DNA of 64,000 nt from Liolophura sinensis (taxonomy: Eukaryota; Mollusca; Polyplacophora; Chitonida; Chitonidae). Positions 62,401 to 64,000 of this stretch are shown piece by piece; the first letter of the stretch is position 1, and each line of letters opens with the position of its first letter. The translations under genes were made by a program, and so were the position numbers. The notes beneath the pieces were generated by a model. The model had not been told where the DNA came from. It ran no database searches and saw only the letters and a list, made by a program, of their open reading frames with translations. The stretch spans positions 84,124 to 148,123 of the forward strand of contig NW_027017990.1 of NCBI RefSeq assembly GCF_032854445.1, written 5' to 3'.

Positions 62401-63828
62401 CACTTGTGGCTACAGCCAAAAGTATTGGTCGGAGAGCAACGCGGTTTGCACCATTCGATTTCTCGTCACAAAATACGTCGGATTAGCCTCTTACCAGCAG
62501 CATTGGAACAGTTTTTCCACTTTTGGATTTTTGCCTGGTCTTTTTGCTAATTTAAATCGGCTACATTAACTATGTACAATCGCGACTGGTCATTACTATA
62601 TTCAACATTTCATTATAAGTTATGTGCCCTTCGGTAGCCCAGACGACGTCAAATCTTTGGGCCAAGCCCATTTAACTCACCCAGCAAATGTCCTTACTTC
62701 TAAGTCGAAGACAAACTCAATGTCTTTATCTACATGTAGAAAAACCACACCATTTGTATATAAAAAAAACACAAGGTACTTGATACAATCCGCTGTAAAA
62801 AGTACAATTGAACACTGACCCACATCAATAAGGTGCCAAAGGATGCGCAATTGGGGCCAGGCATCTCCAGCTGTTGAAAAATTGCAAATTTCCTTGGTTT
62901 CCATGGAGTAAGAGCCGTTGCTGGGCACGTGATCTTGACATCATTGATTATTCACTTGTGGCTACAGCCAAAAGTATTGGTCGGAGAGCAACGCGGTTTG
63001 CACATTCGATTTCTCGTCACAAAATACGTCGGATTAGCCTCTTACCAGCAGCATTGGAACAGTTTTTCCACTTTTGGATTGTTTGCCTGGTCTTTTTTGC
63101 TATTTAAATCGGCTACATTAACTATGTTACAATCGCGACTGGTCATTACTATATTTCAACATTTCATTATAAGTTATGTGCCCCTTCGGTAGCCCAGACG
63201 ACGTCAAATCTTTGGGCCAAGCCCATTTAACCTCCACCCAGCAAATGTCTTACTTCTAAGTCGAAGACAAACTCAATGTCTTTATCTACATGGTAGAAAA
63301 ACCACACCATTTGTATATAAAAAAAACACAAGGTACTTGATACAATCCGCTGTAAAAAGTACAATTGAACACTGACCCACATCACTAAGGTGCCAAAGGA
63401 TGCGCAATTGGGCCAGGCATCTCCAGCTGTTGAAAAATTGCAAATTTCCTTGGTTTCCATGGAGTAAGAGCCGTTGCTGGGCACGTGATCTTGACATCAT
63501 TGATTATTCATTTGTGGCTACAGCCAAAAGTATTGGTCGGAGAGCAACGCGGTATGCACCATTCCGATTTCTTCGTCACAAAATACGTCGGATTAGCTTC
63601 TTACCAGCAGCATTGGAACAGTTTTTCCACTTTTGGATTTTTGCCTGGTCTTTTTGCTAATTTAAAAACGGCTACATTAACTATGTACAATCGCGACTGG
63701 TCATTACTATATTCAACATTTCATTATAAGTTATGTGCCCTTCGGTAGCCCAGACGACGTCAAATCTTTGGGCCAAGCCCATTTAACTCACCCAGCAAAT
63801 GTCTTACTTCTAAGTCGAAGACAAACTC
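59406..63828 (+). repeat. Eight indel-rich terminal monomers
   Basis: Starts are 59406, 59964, 60513, 61066, 61616, 62168, 62719 and 63275, with unit lengths from 549 to 558 bp. Known markers remain: GCTTATT at 59964, CTAAGACGAAG at 61616, and TTCACTTGTGG with TAATTTAAA at 62168 and 62719. Single-base insertions and losses are scattered, for example GGGCCACGTG near 59613, GACGACGACGTC near 59885, CATTCGATTCTCG near 60804 and 61354, TGCACATTCG near 62999, GGATTGTTTGCC near 63077, TATTTCAAC near 63153 and GTGCCCCTTCGG near 63179. The run looks unpolished rather than evolutionarily old. Confidence 0.78.
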
Positions 63829-64000
63829 AATGTCTTTATCTACATGTAGAAAAACCACACCATTTGTATATAAAAAAAACAAAAGGTACTTGATACAATC
63901 CGCTGTAAAAAGTACAATTGAACACTGACCCACATCAATAAGGTGCCAAAGGATGCGCAATTGGCCAGGCATCTCCAGCTGTTGAAAAATTGCAAATTTC
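63829..64000 (+). repeat. Partial monomer at the window edge
   Basis: The last 172 bases are the first third of a monomer, up to about monomer position 172. It has a lost G (CAATTGGCCAGGC) near 63963. The array continues beyond the window. Confidence 0.92.

Larger units (their letters stand above)
1..64000 (+). repeat. Tandem satellite array, 550-bp monomer, 116 full copies plus one partial
   Basis: The same unit of about 550 bp recurs end to end across the window with every copy in the same orientation. Landmarks such as the ATG in GGATGCGCAATTGGG recur at 125, 675, 1225, 2327, 2878, 3428 and so on to 63400. Unit length is 549-551 bp almost throughout. Neighbouring copies differ at roughly 1-4% of positions, and copies separated by a full HOR period are nearly identical. 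No unrelated DNA interrupts the array. By family knowledge this is the behaviour of centromeric or heterochromatic satellite DNA kept uniform by unequal crossover and gene conversion. Both window edges fall inside the array, so its true size is unknown. I do not recognise the sequence as a named satellite family. Confidence 0.98.

Noticed and set aside
1-64000. CRISPR array
   Set aside because: The repeat period is 550 bp with no unique spacers; the whole unit is repeated.
1-64000. Tandem gene cluster such as 5S rDNA, histone genes, snRNA or spliced-leader RNA
   Set aside because: I found no 5S, histone, known spliced-leader or snRNA sequence in the unit. GGATTTTTGCC resembles an Sm site but lacks the rest of an snRNA.
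1-64000. Prokaryotic or phage origin
   Set aside because: There are no genes, operons or promoters of that kind, and 64 kb of homogenised 550-bp satellite is not a bacterial feature.

Overview
The whole window is one tandem satellite DNA array. A single unit of about 550 bp (225 G+C in the 550 bp consensus, 41% GC) repeats head to tail, all in the same orientation, from the first base to the last. In the phase used here each unit starts at AATGTCTTTATC. There are 116 complete monomers, with first starts at 1, 550, 1102, 1652 and 2204, and a partial 117th at 63829-64000. I see no protein-coding gene, rRNA, tRNA, transposon or non-satellite spacer. A homogenised array this long, with nested higher-order repeats (HORs), points to eukaryotic heterochromatin such as a centromeric, pericentromeric or other large satellite block. 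CpG is close to its expected frequency (19 per consensus, observed/expected about 0.83 by hand count). That argues weakly against heavy germline CpG methylation and so leans towards an invertebrate, but the species cannot be named from this sequence.

Layout. Monomers differ at a few recurrent diagnostic sites: the poly-A tract followed by ACACAAGG or ACAAAAGG; CCTTGG or CTATGG near monomer position 183; TTTCCAC or TTTCTAC near 350; the segment 371-400; AACTTTT, AACATTT or AATTTTT near 438; AGTTATG or AGTTCTG near 452; AAGCCC or AAACCC near 498; and CCCAGC or CCCAAC near 514. Read along the array, these sites show HOR periods that change every few kilobases. There is a 5-monomer (2,750 bp) HOR at about 1.65-13.2 kb; a looser mosaic at 13.2-19.3 kb; a 3-monomer rhythm nested in a 6-monomer repeat at 19.3-24.8 kb; a mosaic at 24.8-30.3 kb; a dimer (1,100 bp) at 30.3-32.5 kb; pairs four monomers apart at 31.9-35.2 kb; an apparently identical trimer duplication (1,650 bp) at 36.9-40.2 kb with an older copy at 42.9-44.6 kb; a 4-mer (2,200 bp) at 46.8-51.2 kb; a 6-mer (3,300 bp) at 50.6-56.7 kb; and a second 4-mer at 55.0-59.4 kb.

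Within the monomer, about positions 125-345 are almost invariant, whereas the poly-A tract and the 345-530 part carry most of the variation. The invariant part includes a CACGTG E-box, read ATCACGTG on the minus strand, which fits the yeast CDEI/Cbf1 consensus. Outside it lie a 12-bp perfect palindrome (TCTACATGTAGA) and a TATATA-A(7-9) tract.

Quality note. Monomer length is almost always 549-551 bp. Single-base indels become dense in 1-2.2 kb, 48.2-48.95 kb and 56.57-64 kb, while the HOR-defining substitutions in those zones stay normal. This looks more like consensus or sequencing error than biology.
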